Of a stretch of DNA of 64,000 nt, positions 1-12,300 are shown in pieces. Within the stretch, counting starts at the first letter, position 1. The number at the start of each line of letters is the position of its first letter. Location of the stretch: assembly GCA_015183035.1 (NCBI GenBank), contig JACZZP010000016.1:1674001-1738000 (forward strand), read 5' to 3'. Made by a program: the position numbers and the translations under genes. Source of the stretch: Meloidogyne chitwoodi (taxonomy: Eukaryota; Nematoda; Chromadorea; Rhabditida; Meloidogynidae). A model generated the notes under the pieces. The model did not search any database and was not told the DNA's origin. It saw only the letters and a list, made by a program, of their open reading frames with translations.

Positions 1-244
1 CTTTCTACATATATTGGAAGAGATGCGAATCCAATTCCCTGTTTAATTGGTTAAAACATTTATAATTAATTGAAATTAAATTATACAAAAATTTGAATGG
101 ACGTATAAAAATTTAATTGGACGTATAAACTTTTATTGGACGTATATTGTGTAATAGAGCCCAAATATATATATAAGGGGCTCTTTTTAAAATTTAATTA
201 TTTTAATTTATTTAATTAATAAATTAATTAATTAATAAAAAAAG

Positions 245-445
245 GTAAATGAAAGAATAGATGATATTCGTCAATTAAGTTATTCTCGTAGAGATTCTTT
301 AAGAAAAATGAATAATAATAATGTTAATAATAATAATAATAAAATAATAAATCAACAACAACAACAAAGACCTATACAAATTGTTTCACCTGAAAAAAAT
401 AAAAAAGAATCTTTTAAACAAAATAATAAACAAAAAGGAATTAAT
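245..445 (+). CDS. Partial gene: one Asn/Gln-rich exon
   Basis: A 67-codon open exon lies between an acceptor (aaaaag) and a canonical donor (GTAAGT at 446). It encodes VNERIDDIRQLSYSRRDSL followed by a low-complexity stretch rich in Asn, Gln and Lys, ending QNNKQKGIN. The 5' part of the gene is outside the window. I found no convincing following exon in the next 3 kb, where a foldback element (563-979) and AT-rich DNA follow, so the downstream intron may be long. No domain is recognisable and no function is proposed. The clean splice sites and open frame support a real exon; the composition alone would not. Confidence 0.45.
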
Positions 446-562
446 GTAAGTTTATTATTTTAATTAAATTAAATTAAAATTAATTATAATTCTTAGATTT
501 GAGTATATTTTTAAATATATATTTAGTACATAATTATATGAAAGTGATTTTATTTTTTATTT

Positions 563-979
563 TTAAATTTTTGGGAATAGCAAGGTTCGTACCCCCAATT
601 TTTTTATTTTTCCCAAACTTTTTAATTTTCTTTTTTTGCTTTTGGCATCAAAAAGGATTATTTATGAGAAATTTGAGAATCACAAACAACTTTGTAAATC
701 CCGAAAATCATTGTCACACAAAATCTATAGAATCACTCTAATACACTTTTATAAACGCAATCCGTCTCCAATCTGTTAATCCTTTTACCACATATCACAC
801 TTATCTTCCGGAATTTTTGTGGGGAAAACATTTTGGTGATCTTTCAGATTTATTTTATAATTTTTGGCACCATGTTTTATCCTTGTGAACGTTAATAAAA
901 ATTAATCTTTTGATTATTAGGAAAAATAAAAAAATTGAAAAATTGGGGGTACGAACCTTGGTATTCCCAAATTTTTTTT
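563..979. mobile_element. MITE-like foldback element, about 0.4 kb
   Basis: The sequence TTCGTACCCCCAA on the left (586-598) reappears as its reverse complement on the right (942-954) within inverted arms of about 35 bp (roughly 566-600 and 939-979). The arms differ at one base (AATAGCAAGG against AATACCAAGG). The interior has no credible coding capacity; the short open frame across 499-741 reads through the left arm and is a by-product. I could not identify the target-site duplication or the superfamily. It lies just downstream of the exon ending at 445, probably within that gene's intron. Confidence 0.6.
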
Positions 980-3763
980 TATAATTTTTTATTTTTTACT
1001 GAAGAACTTAGAAATTTATTTTTTGTAATTTTTTTTTTAATATTTTTAATATATATAATTTTATATTTCTTTTTATAAGTAAGTTTTACAACTTTTTAAT
1101 TTTTCTTTTTTTTTAATTATTTATTTTATCTTTGCAAATGATCAAAAAATAAATCTTTTTTGCACATACATGCTTTCTTATATTTATTAAAAATAAGGAA
1201 AAGTTTAGTTATATTTATTTATTAAAATAAGGGAAAGAAAAGTATATATATAATTAATTGATTTTGTCTTTTATTTATTTATTTTTATTATTTTATTTAT
1301 ATATATAATGAAGTAATGAATATTTTTAACTATATTTTTTTATAAATATATTATTGCTTTATTATGGCCTCAAAACATCTTCTAAACTACTACTACTACT
1401 ACTCTTCCCTTTCTTCTTCTTTTCTTTTTTTAAGTATTTACTACTCTTCAGACTTTCTTTTCTTTTTTAAACATCATTTACTAGTTAAGCACACGTTCCC
1501 AAGCCAATTAAGAGATATTTCTAACCCTTCTTTCGGATAAATAAATAAAAATATATTTGCGCGAGAATTGGTTAAATATTTTAAATAAATATAGTAAAAC
1601 ATTAATCCTCTTATATAATAGGGGAAGGATAATAAAAAATAAAAGAGTTTCTTTTTTTTAATTAATTAATACAATTACTATTTTATTAATTTACTTATTT
1701 ATAGTAATTAAAATTGGCCAAAAATAATATTTTTGGGATATCAAGTTGAAATTATTTTTAAAAACTGTTACAAAAATGGCATAAAACTAATACAAAAATT
1801 ATAAAAATTTCGGGAGTGTAGTCCTTGAAATTCCGATTGAAATCTCTCCAGGAGTCAGTCTCTAATATATCCTTTTATTTTATATAAAATAATTTAATTA
1901 AAAAATATATATAATTTATAAATTAATATATTTTAACTTAATTCTATTATATAAATTTCCTCAAATAAAACCCCCAAAATGAGCTCTTACCCTCTTCTAA
2001 GTATATTTAATATAATTTTTATTAAATTATATTTAATTACAAATCCTTAAAAATAAATCTCTTTTTAATTTTCTGCATTATTTTTTTTATTATAAAAATT
2101 TTCCCATTAAAAGTATGCCGCCTTCTTTTTTTATAAAAATTTAAATTATATATTCTCATTTTCTTTTTTTCTTTTATTATTATATTTATAATCTTCTCTT
2201 TTTTATTCTTCTTTTGTCGCCATTATATATATCTAATTCTCATGCAAATCCGCCATTTTTGATGTCTCCAATTTTTTTAATTTTTATTTAAAGTTTTTTT
2301 ATCTGTTTTTTCGTCCTTGGAAGAGAAAAACTAATCCATGCTTCAATGCTTTTTAAACCTTAGAAAATTATTTTTTTTTTGTAAATTTTTACAAATATTT
2401 TGTAAATTTTTTTTATTTTTATACAAACATTAAATATATTATTACTTTAATATAAAAAATGTAAAAAAGAGAGAAAAGAGGTGTTTTGAAATTATTTTTT
2501 ACTTTTTTTCTTCCATTCCTTTTTAGTATTAAAAAAAATAAAGTTTAATAGTAAAAGCAACAAATAAATAAATAAATAAATAAATAAATGGTACACCTAA
2601 TTCTTTAAAAGAATTTTTTAATATAAAAATAATATATTATTATTAATGTTTAATGTATTATTTAATATTTGTAGTAATAATATACAAATTGGTTATTTTG
2701 TTAAAGTAAAAAGCTAAAAAAAGAACAATAACCGTTGATTGCTTTATGGTTCAGTCGGTTGTGAGTTCGCCTAGTGTAAATTATATAGACAGGTTCGAAT
2801 CCTTCTGGGGTTATATTGACTTTAATTTTACTTTTCTTTAACAATCTTATTATTATTTTTATTTTAATATTTTTTTAAAATAAAATTCAAGTTTTTAATT
2901 TTTTTAAAAACTCGTTTTTAATATTTATTATATTCTTTTTTAATTTCTTATTTATTAACTAAAATTGATTTTTAAATTTTCTTAAATAAAAAATTGTCTA
3001 ATGCCACGTTTCTCTTTCACATATAACTACTCACATTTATTTATTTATTTTAATTTCTATATTCTTTACCCCCATCCTTTTTTTAATTTTTTCCTTTATA
3101 AAACCCTCCAATGCGCTCATCAATATTCTTGTTTTTATTTATTTATTTAAATATTATTATTATTATTACCATCACTTTGTGTACATTCCTTTAATTTCTT
3201 AAATTCTTTATATTTTAATTCTTGTATTTTAAATTGCTCTCTTTCATTTATATAATCATTTTATTATCAAAACTAATTTATTTGTTAAAATATTCTTTTT
3301 TTCCCAATTTTCTCTTTTTAATTAATTACCTCTTTATAGTCGGCCATAAACACAGAGTTTTTAGTTAATTACTATGTTTTTTTTTAACATTTAATGTTTG
3401 AGGAGAGAGAGAGAATTCCTCAAGGAGTTACAAATTACTCTTTTTATTGACTTTTTATTTTTAACTTTTATTTTTATTAATTTTGACCCCTTATTTGATG
3501 TAAATTCTATTGCTTTTTTTCTTTTTTTATTTAATGGATTCGTGATGTTTTTTTAATTTTAATTATTTAGCTCAATGTTCATTTATTAAATATATTTTTT
3601 AAATTAAGTGTTAACAATTTTATAACATTTTTTTGCCTTTAATTTTCTATTATAACTACTACAACAGCTTTATCTACTACTCTTTTTTTTTCAAAAAAAT
3701 AAATATATTTTTTCCCTCTTATATAATTTTATTTTTTATTTTTTCTTCAACAACTAAACTATT
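980..3763. other. AT-rich intergenic region
   Basis: About 2.8 kb without a supportable protein gene. It contains pyrimidine-rich and poly-T stretches, an (AAAT)n microsatellite at about 2562-2588, and a tRNA-like sequence at 2740-2812 (listed separately). The last few hundred bases should include the promoter and 5' UTR of the RhoGEF gene that starts at 3764, but no defined promoter motif is visible. Confidence 0.5.
2740..2812 (+). other. tRNA-like sequence with Pol III A and B boxes (degenerate)
   Basis: The segment has a good A box (TGGTTCAGTCGG at 2747-2758) and a perfect-looking B box (GGTTCGAATCC at 2792-2802) at tRNA-like spacing. The acceptor stem is mostly G-U wobbles and the T stem has only three sound pairs, so a working tRNA is unlikely. 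It is better read as a decayed tRNA or the tRNA-derived head of a SINE. Two other sequences of this kind occur in the window, at 30306-30377 and 59895-59970. Confidence 0.4.
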
Positions 3764-6700
3764 ATGAAGCGTCAATTACCAAAAATGTTATTTAGTTCAT
3801 TTCGTTCTACAAAAAAGCGACAAAAAGCTCCATCATTAGAAATAGAAAATGATGAACATTTTGAAATTGAAAACCAATTTAATTTATTTTCTTCAAGTCA
3901 ATTTTATACAGATATTATGGATTGGGAGGGTAATTGTAGTAGTAGTAGTTGTAATAATATTTTTGTTAGTGAAGATGATGATAATAATAATAATAGTAAT
4001 TCTGTTGTTTTAAAAGATGGAAATTTTGAAAGAAATATTTGGGTTAGATATTTTTAAATTTTTTGTGAATATACATATGTAGATAATTTTATTTATAAAC
4101 AGTGTTGGTAAAAAAAATTAAAGATAGGCCCGTAGATCTCATAAATTATTTAAAATGTCAAAAGGCATATTTAATTTAATTTTTTGAGGGAAACCACTGA
4201 AATTAATTAAATCGGTACTTAAAGATAAAAAAATTAACATTTGTGTTGCCAAACGAGAAGACTTTTGGTATTTCTTAAGTTATAAATTAATTTCTCTATT
4301 TATTTTGAGACATTTTATTTAAATTAGACATTTTGATTTTATTATTATTTTTTCTGTTTTCTATTTAGATATTTTTAAAAAATAATTTTAATTCTAAAAA
4401 TTGATTTTAAACTTTTATTTATTTTTTATAATTTTATTCTTTAATTTTTAAGCATCAAACTTCATTTCAACATCAACGAAAATCCACTACTACTACAAAT
4501 AATAATAAAAAAGAAAAAAACAATAGTAACAACATTTCACCTATTGATAACTTTTCTCCTTCTATTTCTTTGCCACGTGCCAATTTCTCCCCTCAACAAA
4601 ATTCATGTTCACCTTTATGCTCACCAATTGCTGGTCCAATGGAGAAGTGTGGTGGAGGTGGTGGAAAAGTGAATTTTGTTCTTGACGAATTGGTAAATAT
4701 TTTTAATTTATTATTCTGATTTTAAAAAACAGAAAATTATATCAGAATTTGTATTTTCATTGTATTTTATTCTAATAATTCTGGTCAATTGTTTTAAAGC
4801 TTTAAAAATCAGAATAAAAAATAAAACTTATAAATCAAAATACAAATTCTGGTAAAAATTCTGATTGTTACTCTTTTCTTTGTTATTTCTTTTGAATAAG
4901 GGCAGTGATTAGACTATTTTTTTCTCTGACTTTAAAATTGTTTCAAACCTTTATTTGTTTATATTAAAAAATATTTTAAATCTTTTTTTACATTTCAGTT
5001 GAACACAGAATGCACTTATGTCCGTGAATTGGCTGAAATTATTCATTACTATATTCAACCTTTTGAAGCTCTTGAATTTAATGGAACTGATTCACATATT
5101 TTGCCAATATTACCAGTGCAGTTTGATGTTCTTTTTGGGAATATTCGGGAATTGGTGAGAGATTTTTTTTTAATTTTTTTAACTAAAATAAATTCCTAAT
5201 TTTAAAAAATTTTTAGCATGATTTTCACAGCTCAATTCTTTTGCCTGCCCTTCATCAAAATTCAAATTCTGTTGAAGGCGTTTCTACTGTTCTTTCTTCT
5301 CAACGTCATAAACTTCTTACTCTTTATCGGATTTATTGTAGAAATAAACCTATTAGTGAGGAATTAAGAAGAGAACATTCTGTTGACCAGAATAAATTTA
5401 TTCTGGTAAAATTTTATTGTTTTATTTTTAAGTCTAATTACAATTTTCTTTTCCGGAAAATTGTAAATTCTGGTTTATTTCCTCTTTTCCGGAAAATTGT
5501 AAATTTGGTTTATTTCCTCTTTTCCGGAAAATTGTAAATTCTGGTTTATTTATCTCTTTGAAAATCTATTTTCTAGGAATGTCAAAGGAGAGCCGGTCAT
5601 TTGCTTCCTCTCTCTGCTTATTTGTTGAAGCCTATTCAACGGATAACGGTTAGTTTTTTCTGAAAATGAATATTAATAATATTTTCTTTCCCATTTTTTC
5701 AGAAATATCAGCTTTTATTAAAAGAATTATTAAAACACTGCCCAGATGCTGGACAGTCATTACAACATGTCCAATCAGCCTTATCTTCAATGTTAGATTT
5801 ATTATCTAGAATAAATGCAGATATGGAACAATTACATATACTTGGATATCCAGTTAATTAATTAATTAATTAATTTATATTTTTTAAAGGGAGATCTTCG
5901 ACTCTTAGGTTCACTTAAATTAAGAACAGAATGTGATGTTTCTATATATAAAAGAGCAAAAAGTGCAAGTGCTGGTGGTTTAAATAGTGGTAGAAGAAAT
6001 GGAATTAAAGGAAAACAGCAGAGAAGACATATGTTAATTTTTTTTATTTTTTTATTTTATTAAAAATTAAATATATAAATTTAGATTTCTCTTTGATGGT
6101 GGTGTTCTTTTTTGTAAAAAACGTGTTCAACAACAACAAACATCTCATCAATCTAGCTGTGAATATTTTGAATATAAATTTTATATTCCAATAAATTCTT
6201 TGGGTTTTGCCGAATGTTCTCGTTTTTCTGAAGAAAAATTTGAAATTTGGGATATTAATGAAGGAGGACATTCTGCTAGTTGTTTTGCTATATATCCATT
6301 AGATGAAAAAGTTAGGGCTAAATGGATATATAAATTAGCTAAATTAACTGTTTTAAATCAACAACAACAACGTTTAATTGAGGCAGCAGCTTTAGGAATA
6401 CCAAATTCATTTTATTTAGAAAAACAAAAAAGAGAAGATCAAAAACAAAAACAAATTTTTTATAATAGGTAAAAGAGTATATTTAATTTATTTATTTAAA
6501 TTAAATAAAAATATAGAACAAGACCACAATCATGGACAACTACAAGCTCTTCAGAAGATGGGACAACAACAACAAATGCTCAACAAATTTGTAATAAAAA
6601 TGGAATAAATAATAATAGTGCAGCACATTCTAATCGTTCATCTACTTCTTCTTCATCTTCTGGTAATTGAAAAAAGAGGGGAAAAATATTTTTAAAATTT

Positions 6701-7293
6701 AAAAAAAAGAATATATTTAAATTATATTTTTGGAATATATATTTTATATTATTTAATTGTCTTTCGTTATAAGGAAAAGGTTATAAAGACACCACGTATT
6801 GGATGACCCTAATCAAAATTTTACCCTTAAAAATGGAAATAACATTTTGGATAACAATCATGACCTGATCCATCTGAGTGTGTCCTCTTCCCTATAACGA
6901 CAGTTAATGAATTTATTTAATTTTTTTAATAAAATATTTTTATTTGGAATTGATTTTAGAGTATAATTATAAATTAAAAAAATAATAATAATATGTATTA
7001 AAATTAAAAAACAATTTTCAGCAATAATATTTGATGATACAATAAATCCAAATAATAATGAAGAAGATATAACATTTAGACAATATTCTAATTCTTCTTC
7101 TTCTACTTGTTCAAATAATAATTTATTAAAAAATGAAGAAGAAAATAAAAAAGATATATTAATTTTGCCAAGAAGTAAATCACAACCACCAACAGAATTT
7201 TTAATAAAAGAAGAAGAAGAAAATTTAAAAAATAAAAATGAAGAAAAAGAAGAAATAGAAAAACAACAACAGCAAAGAATTGATAGATTATAA
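3764..7293 (+). CDS. Dbl-family Rho guanine nucleotide exchange factor (DH-PH)
   Basis: Ten exons (3764-4042, 4453-4692, 4999-5154, 5217-5405, 5577-5648, 5703-5852, 5890-6032, 6085-6468, 6517-6662, 7022-7293) give a frame-consistent 676-residue protein. The N-terminal ~170 residues are polar and low in complexity. The DH domain follows, from TECTYVRELAEIIHYYI through the CR3 helix LLKPIQRITKYQLLLKEL, and then a PH domain including KFEIWDINEGGH and VRAKWIYKLAKL. The tail is rich in Ser, Asn and Glu. By family such proteins load GTP on Rho, Rac or Cdc42 at membranes. CR3 and the PH strands resemble the DBL/MCF2-puratrophin branch, but I cannot assign an orthologue. An alternative 3' end exists: reading through 6662 stops at 6669 (GGT AAT TGA), giving a shorter tail. 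The last intron carries a small inverted-repeat element. Confidence 0.85.
5452..5540. repeat. Three tandem copies of a TTTTCCGGAAAATTG unit in an intron
   Basis: Within the RhoGEF intron, a unit of about 35 bp is repeated three times in a row: TTTTCCGGAAAATTGTAAAT followed by a T-rich spacer. The core is a perfect palindrome, TTTTCCGGAAAA. The same palindrome recurs around 47.5-48.6 kb. Confidence 0.8.
6759..6904. mobile_element. Small inverted-repeat element (MITE-like, about 145 bp)
   Basis: The ends are imperfect inverted repeats: TGTCTTTCGTTATAAGGAAA on the left (6759-6778) and the complement of TCTTCCCTATAACGACA on the right. The interior is non-coding. It sits in the last intron of the RhoGEF gene. 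No clear target duplication was found. Confidence 0.45.
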
Positions 7294-9314
7294 AAATTAA
7301 AAAAATATTTTAAAAATTAAAAAAGAATTTATTTTTGCCTAATTTATAAAAAAGAAAAACATTTTATAAAAATATATTAGTAAATTTATTTTTTTTTTAA
7401 TGTATATTCTTTTGTTTATTTAAAAAAGAGAACGATAAATTTAAAATTATTTATTTTAAATATTATTTTTTTAAAAAGTTAAAAATTGGTGGTTATTATT
7501 TTAGAAAAGACTAGAAAAAATTGAATTTTACAAATTTGATTTTTTAAATATCTTTAAAAATCAAAAATATTTAACTATTTTTTTAGGTAATAAATATCTA
7601 TATTTTTTTTTTGTCAGAAATCAGAGAATACAAATAACGTATAAAAGTGAGCAAATTTTATTTAAGTAAAATTTAATCATCCTAATATTTTTTTTTGATT
7701 TTTTTTAAGGCGTGCAGCGTCTCTACAAATTAAAGAGGGAGAAGATAATAAATAAATTAATTAATTAAAATATTTTTTTTTTTTTAGAAAAATTCCGTTA
7801 TTATTCAAAATATATTATAAATTCCCCTCTTTTTACGTTTATTGTATTATATGTTAATTTATGTATTGAAAATATTATTTGTATATATATCATTTAATTT
7901 ATAAAAGTATTGTAAAATATTTATCGAATAAGGTTTGTAGTTCGGTCTTGAAATACGCAAAACTCTAAAGACCTTTACTTGACGAAATGTCTCCTTTCAG
8001 AGTGAAAAGTCTCCATTAGAGTCCAAAGTGAGTGCTTAGAAATGTAAGAGCTATAAAAATTTAGAATAGACAAACTAGTGCTTTTATTGTTTAAAATTTT
8101 TATTTTTAATTAAAAAGTAAATTTTCCGTTGTTAAATTAATTAAAAATTCAAAGTTTTATTTAGTATTTTCTCTAGAACTCTAGATCAAGAATTGAAAAA
8201 AAATATAAATAAATAAGAGTTTCTCGTCCCAGAGTCGTTTTAAATATTTTTTGTAGAAGGACAAACGGAAGAAAAGGTTATATTTGTAGCAAGGCCTAAT
8301 CAATATATTTATTTTCTCATTCGTTGTCGACCCCAAACAGCAACAAAATAAACAGACGGGGGAGGAAAAGACCCCTTTACACACACACAAATACATATGT
8401 ATACAACATATATAAATGTTACTAAATCTGTCGTTTTAAATTCTTCTATTATGTATTGCTTTTTAAATTTACACACATAATTAATATATTGTTATATGTA
8501 AGCATTTTAAGTACATAGAAAAAAAGAAAAAATACGCTAGTACCTATTTTACCACAATTTTTTATTTTCTTTCCAATTGAATGAAAATCGCGCAAAAAAG
8601 CTTTCAAACTTTTTTTTCATTCTTTACATTTTTGTCAATTATATTTTTTTATTTCGAATTTTCAAGTTTACTTAATAAAAAAGTAACTAAATAGCTTAAA
8701 ATTGTTTCAAGTCCAAGACTCGTATGGTAAATTTCCTTTTCAGTTGGTCGTTTTGTCGCGATTTAAAATCTTTTTTATCGCACCGAAAATTTTTTATTGT
8801 TAAAAAGACAAAAAATCTCGATTCTTTTTAAACCAAATAAAGCTTTTCACTTTTTAAAGAAAAGAAAAGCATTCCGGCAAAACATTTATAATTTTCCCTT
8901 TTCTTTTTTCTCTTTGTGCAACAAAAAGAAGACGAGAAAATAAAAAACATTTTTGTGAAAGCCTTTCATTTTTTTCTTTCTTTCTGTTCTGTCATTTTAT
9001 TTATGTCAGTCCAGTCAAAAGGACGGACATTTTTGTCTTGCCCAGAGGGTAAATTGTAGTAAAAAGGAAAAGCTTTTTTGTGAAAAGCTTTGAGAAGAGG
9101 AAAGCCAAGTGACGGCACAGCTGGACAATCTCTTCCCTTTATTTTCCTCTATATATATTTCTTTTATTGGCCATCATCGATTTATTTCACATTTAAGAGA
9201 ATCCTTTTTGCACTGTTCCGGCTTTTGCCCAATATATTTTTCTTCCAAAAATTATTTGTCTATTAAAGCATTGGAATTATTTGTGCCCGGGACATCTTTT
9301 CTTGAGCAAAGGAA
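7294..9314. other. Intergenic region between RhoGEF and abLIM genes
   Basis: About 2 kb with no supportable exon. Short open frames on both strands (for example 8181-8396 minus and 9109-9327 plus) lack family resemblance and coding periodicity. The stretch 8860-9310 is less AT-rich and leads directly into the abLIM start codon, so it probably holds the 5' UTR and promoter of that gene. Confidence 0.4.
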
Positions 9315-12300
9315 ATGGGTAAGCTAAAGGAGATAAAAAATACTTAGAAAAGCAAAACGAAAATACAAAATTTGAAATACTTTGAATTTAAAATTCAGAA
9401 GTTCCTCTCTAGGTCGGTTCAGTACCGCTAATAAGTGACTTTTTTGAATCTTTACTTTTCATAAAAATTGATAAAACGTGTAAAAACAAAAAATATTTTT
9501 CAGGCAAAAAGTGCCAAATTTGCAAGAAAAAATGTTCTGGTGACATTGTTCGTGCTGATGGAGACAAATATTTTCATATAATTTGTTTTGCGTGCAAAAG
9601 TTTTTTTTACTATTTTTACCAAATTAATTCAAAATTTTCTCTTTAAGCCTGTGGATGTTCTCTTTCAGAGGCTGGTTTTTATTTAAACCCAGATGGGTCT
9701 TATGTTTGTCCAGAACATGTTCAACAGCCACGAAGGCCTGCATCCGGCGATAGTGCCCAACAAACTCCAAAAAAGTCAAAGAAGGGTTTGGGACTTTTTA
9801 AAAGAAGTTCTTCACGCGATTCAAAGGATTATTCTCGACCATTGAGTGTTGATTCTAATGTAGCAAAACTTTCAAGAAATTCAATTCTTGCTTCATCCCA
9901 GGGTTCTCCTATAGCTACAGCAAGTTTGTTTTTCTTTTTAATTTTTCTTGAAAAGATATAGGCGTCACATGAACGGAGGGAAGTTTTTTTTATTTTTCCG
10001 GATTCAGAATCAGTGAGTTTGGAATAGATTCCTTTATTAAAAATGTTATTTTCTTCCTTTCCCAATGGGAATTGCTGATTATTTTGTTAAAATGTTCTTT
10101 CATTAAAGCTTGTGCCGGTTGTGGAGATCACCTTCAATCAGGCCAAATACTTTTTGCAATGGGCCAGAATTGGCATGTTTGGTGTTTTAAATGTTCAGAA
10201 TGTGCTGCTGTTCTCCAAGGGGAATATATGGCTTATGGGGGAAAGCCTTTATGTTTACGAGATTATGACAGAATTGCGTATGTTTATTTTTTTACATTTT
10301 TATTTTTTAAATTTGTTGAATAACATTAAAGTTTCTTATTTTTAAATTGAGGATATAAGACTAATGACAAAAATTTTGTAAAATAGAAAAAAAATTTCAG
10401 AGGAGTTAAATGTTGTGAATGTGACCGATTTATTGCTGGAAAAGTTTTGGAGGTTATTTTGAATTTTTCTTTAAATTTATTTTCCAATTTTTAGGCTGGT
10501 GGATATAAATTTCACCCAACTTGTGCTCGTTGTTCTCGTTGTCAACTTCCATTTGAAGAAGGCGCAGAAATATATATGCAAGGAAATGAAATTTGGCATC
10601 CAAATTGTGAACACTATTTAACTACTGAAAATATAGCTGTAAATTTTATTAAAAAAAATTTTTTTTAATTTTTAAAAATTTTAGATCACAAAATCACCAG
10701 TAAAAGGTACTAAATTCCAACCTCATTTTGGTCAGCATTTAACATACATGTAAGTAACTATTAAAATAAAATAGTTAAAAACAACGAAGAAGCTGATTTC
10801 GGACAAAATTTGCGGACTTTATGCAAATTTAAAAGTTTAAATTTTATTAATTTAAATAAAGGTATATGTTGCCAGAAACTGAACAAACTTATCTAAAACA
10901 TCCTATAGCTCCAAATCCTCCACAACCAGCACAATTTCATACTCCACATGGGCCAATAATAAAAATAAGGAAATCTCGTTATTCAATGCTCAAAACTGGA
11001 ATGCAAAAACTAAGTAATATTTTTAAATAATATTTTTAAAATTAATTTTTTATAGCTGAGGATTTGGATAGAACACGTCCTCGTTCTCGTTCATCTTCTG
11101 TTGATAATGAAGAACCTATAGAATTGGCACATTATCCTGGTGCTAAAGTGCCTGATGCTGATCATGTCCCGCCTATTGATGTTTGTGGATATTTTTAACT
11201 TATTATTTAAAAATTGATCAAAAAATAGGTTTGGACCTTTTTGGATAATTTCTGGTTTTTTTAAATCTTTTATTTATAAGAAAATGACTAAATGTCACTC
11301 ATGTTAGGTTTATTCTATTTTTTCCAAGAACGATTCCCTAGGGATCATTAGATTATAATATTTCTCCGAAATTCCCTCATATATTTTTTCCATTGGATTT
11401 TACTTTTTCCAGTCACTATCATCTAAAATAGGAATTCTTTAAAAATTAAAAAAATTTAAAGAGAGAAGATTTCCCAGCACCGCCTTATCCTTATGCTGTA
11501 GAAGAATTAAAAAGACGTTTATCTTCCTCTTCAATAGAAAATGATGATGATGAAGAAGAAGAATTATTAAATTCTGAAGGAAAAATTTTAAAACAAGAAG
11601 AGAAAGTGCAAAAACATGTTAAAGTTTTGGATACAATAGATAAAGATTCTTCAATTGCTTATGTTATAAAACAAAATTTAGTAGAACAAACAGAAAGAAA
11701 ACAACAACGTGGAAATTTAGATCAAAGATTACATTGGGACCCTAGAAATGCTAGTAGAACTCCTTCAGCAAAGAAATTGCCTCATTTAAAGTTTCGATAT
11801 GATACGCCTATTAATGCTTGTAAATATTTATTTTTTTATAAGAATCAGAATTTTGTTTAAAAAATATCAGAATTTTTGGGAAGGAAAACCAGAATGTTGG
11901 TTGTAAAATATCAGAATTTTTGAACACAGAGTTTTATAAAATCAGAATTTCAGAATTATATTTAAAAACCAAAAATCAGAACAAATATTAAAAAATCAGA
12001 ATTTTTGACTTACAAGGGAACATCTCAACATGCTACACCCCGATTTTGACAAAACCTATATCATTCGAAAGAGCTTATTGAGTAGGTACAGAATCTCATT
12101 TTTTACGTGCCCTAGTTAAGGTATCGCAAAGTTACAAGCTTCTAAAGTTTCAAAAATGAGGCTCTCCATACTTATGATCACCTCTATACACTATTTTCCT
12201 TTTGTTTTCCATGCAGTGGCCGCCTACCTTCTCTTCTTTATCTATTTTTTCTTGGAGTAACTGGCGGCCGCTGCAAGGAAAGGAAAAGAGAGAAGAGAGG

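Noticed and set aside
499..741. 80-codon open frame
   Set aside because: It runs into the left arm of the 563-979 foldback element and is dominated by Phe/Ile from poly-T; there are no coding features.
8181..8396. 71-codon minus-strand open frame
   Set aside because: No family resemblance, no splice partners, and low-complexity composition.
9109..9327. 72-codon open frame upstream of abLIM
   Set aside because: Its frame does not join the LIM1 exon. The overlapping ATG at 9315 does. It is probably 5' UTR.
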